Shown: piece after piece, positions 56,500-57,120 of the stretch
Layout of the letters: each line of letters begins with the position of its first letter
Numbering within the stretch: position 1 is the stretch's first letter
Assembly (NCBI GenBank): GCA_004294855.1
Contig: SHOI01000002.1
Coordinates: 9,850 to 66,969 of the forward strand
Length of the DNA: 57,120 nucleotides
From: Sphaerochaeta sp.
GTDB lineage: Bacteria > Spirochaetota > Spirochaetia > Sphaerochaetales > Sphaerochaetaceae
Direction of reading: 5' to 3'
Position numbers and translations under genes: made by a program
The notes under the pieces: generated by a model
Database searches by the model: none
Told to the model about the DNA's origin: nothing
The model's input: only the letters and a program-made list of their open reading frames with translations

Positions 56500-57120
56500 A
56501 TGAAGACATGGCAACCATATGCCCTTGTGATACTGGGAATCCTGCTGATATTCAGCGGTTCCCTTTTTGCTGCGATCCGCTATGACTCGACGGAGATTTC
56601 CCTCGGCGCTACGCACACATTCGTGGAAGGAGATCCCGCCTATATCAAGAGCATCGGCATCGCCGTGCAACCATCCTTTGCTTCCAAAGCCCATCCAAAT
56701 GATCTGTTTTTCGCCTCCCTCCGATACTTTTACAACTTCGATCGCTACTCCAAGCTGTTTGACCCGACTCGGACTGATTTTCTTCACACCCTTGCGTTGA
56801 GTCTGGGGATAGAGCAGAAGAGAGGAATGACCTCGATTGCCTTGGGTCTCGGCGGCGAGCTCGACCTCCTTCACAAAGCTGCCGGTAACACCGTACAACC
56901 CAGCATCTTCGTTCACATCACTCCGAAACTCCTTCTTCCGATCGGAAAAACCAACTCCTTTGTCATAGCACCGGAGCTTGTCGGCCGGTTCGTGTTCGGC
57001 AAAAATCCGGCATATGAAGTTGAAGCGCGGGTAGCAATCGGCTTCCGTTTCGGCTCAAAGCCGAAAACCGCCGTTCCCCCGCCCCCGGTCGTTTTAGTCG
57101 CATCGACCCCGCTCGTCCCG
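56500..57120 (+). CDS. Outer membrane beta-barrel-like protein, partial, Pro-rich linker at window end
   Basis: MKTWQPYALVILGILLIFSGSLFAAIRYDSTEISLG...; open to the window edge at KPKTAVPPPPVVLVASTPLVP. Confidence 0.65.
   Translation, partial: MKTWQPYALVILGILLIFSGSLFAAIRYDSTEISLGATHTFVEGDPAYIKSIGIAVQPSFASKAHPNDLFFASLRYFYNFDRYSKLFDPTRTDFLHTLALSLGIEQKRGMTSIALGLGGELDLLHKAAGNTVQPSIFVHITPKLLLPIGKTNSFVIAPELVGRFVFGKNPAYEVEARVAIGFRFGSKPKTAVPPPPVVLVASTPLVP

Noticed and set aside
1-57120. CRISPR arrays, tRNA/rRNA genes, prophage or defence island
   Set aside because: No regularly spaced repeats, tRNA-like cloverleafs, phage structural genes or recognised defence genes seen on reading both strands.

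Overview
The window is a compact bacterial chromosome segment, probably from a spirochaete (a guess from the gene repertoire and several lineage-type OM/secreted proteins). It holds about 55 CDSs and no rRNA, tRNA, CRISPR, prophage or intact IS that I could see. Main blocks are: a TAXI-type TRAP transporter operon; a sugar-acid island (KdgT, LarA-like, PdxA2, DUF1537 kinase); HD-hydrolase/TtcA; two OM-like proteins before mutL; a serA-serC-AsnC operon; an XRE-cupin regulator divergent from tdh-kbl; recO-recJ; arcC; lon-U32; valS; an ECF sigma/anti-sigma pair; cysS; murB; ackA; a tandem NDK-like protein; transporters and acyltransferases; thrC/racemase; and a DAACS symporter. The findings I rate highest are: (1) a twin operator overlapping the -35 and -10 of tdh-kbl; (2) a G13 tract encoding the conserved Gly loop of carbamate kinase; (3) a double-NDK protein whose N-terminal half appears catalytically dead; (4) a palindrome shared by the TRAP and kdgT-larA promoters; (5) an inactivated menA/UbiA-like gene with an in-frame stop and a frameshift; (6) a possible domesticated IS110-like RuvC-fold protein; (7) a 57-aa histone H1-like gene missing from the ORF track. 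I found no clear defence system or wholly new multi-gene system. All homology calls are from reading the sequence, with no database searches.
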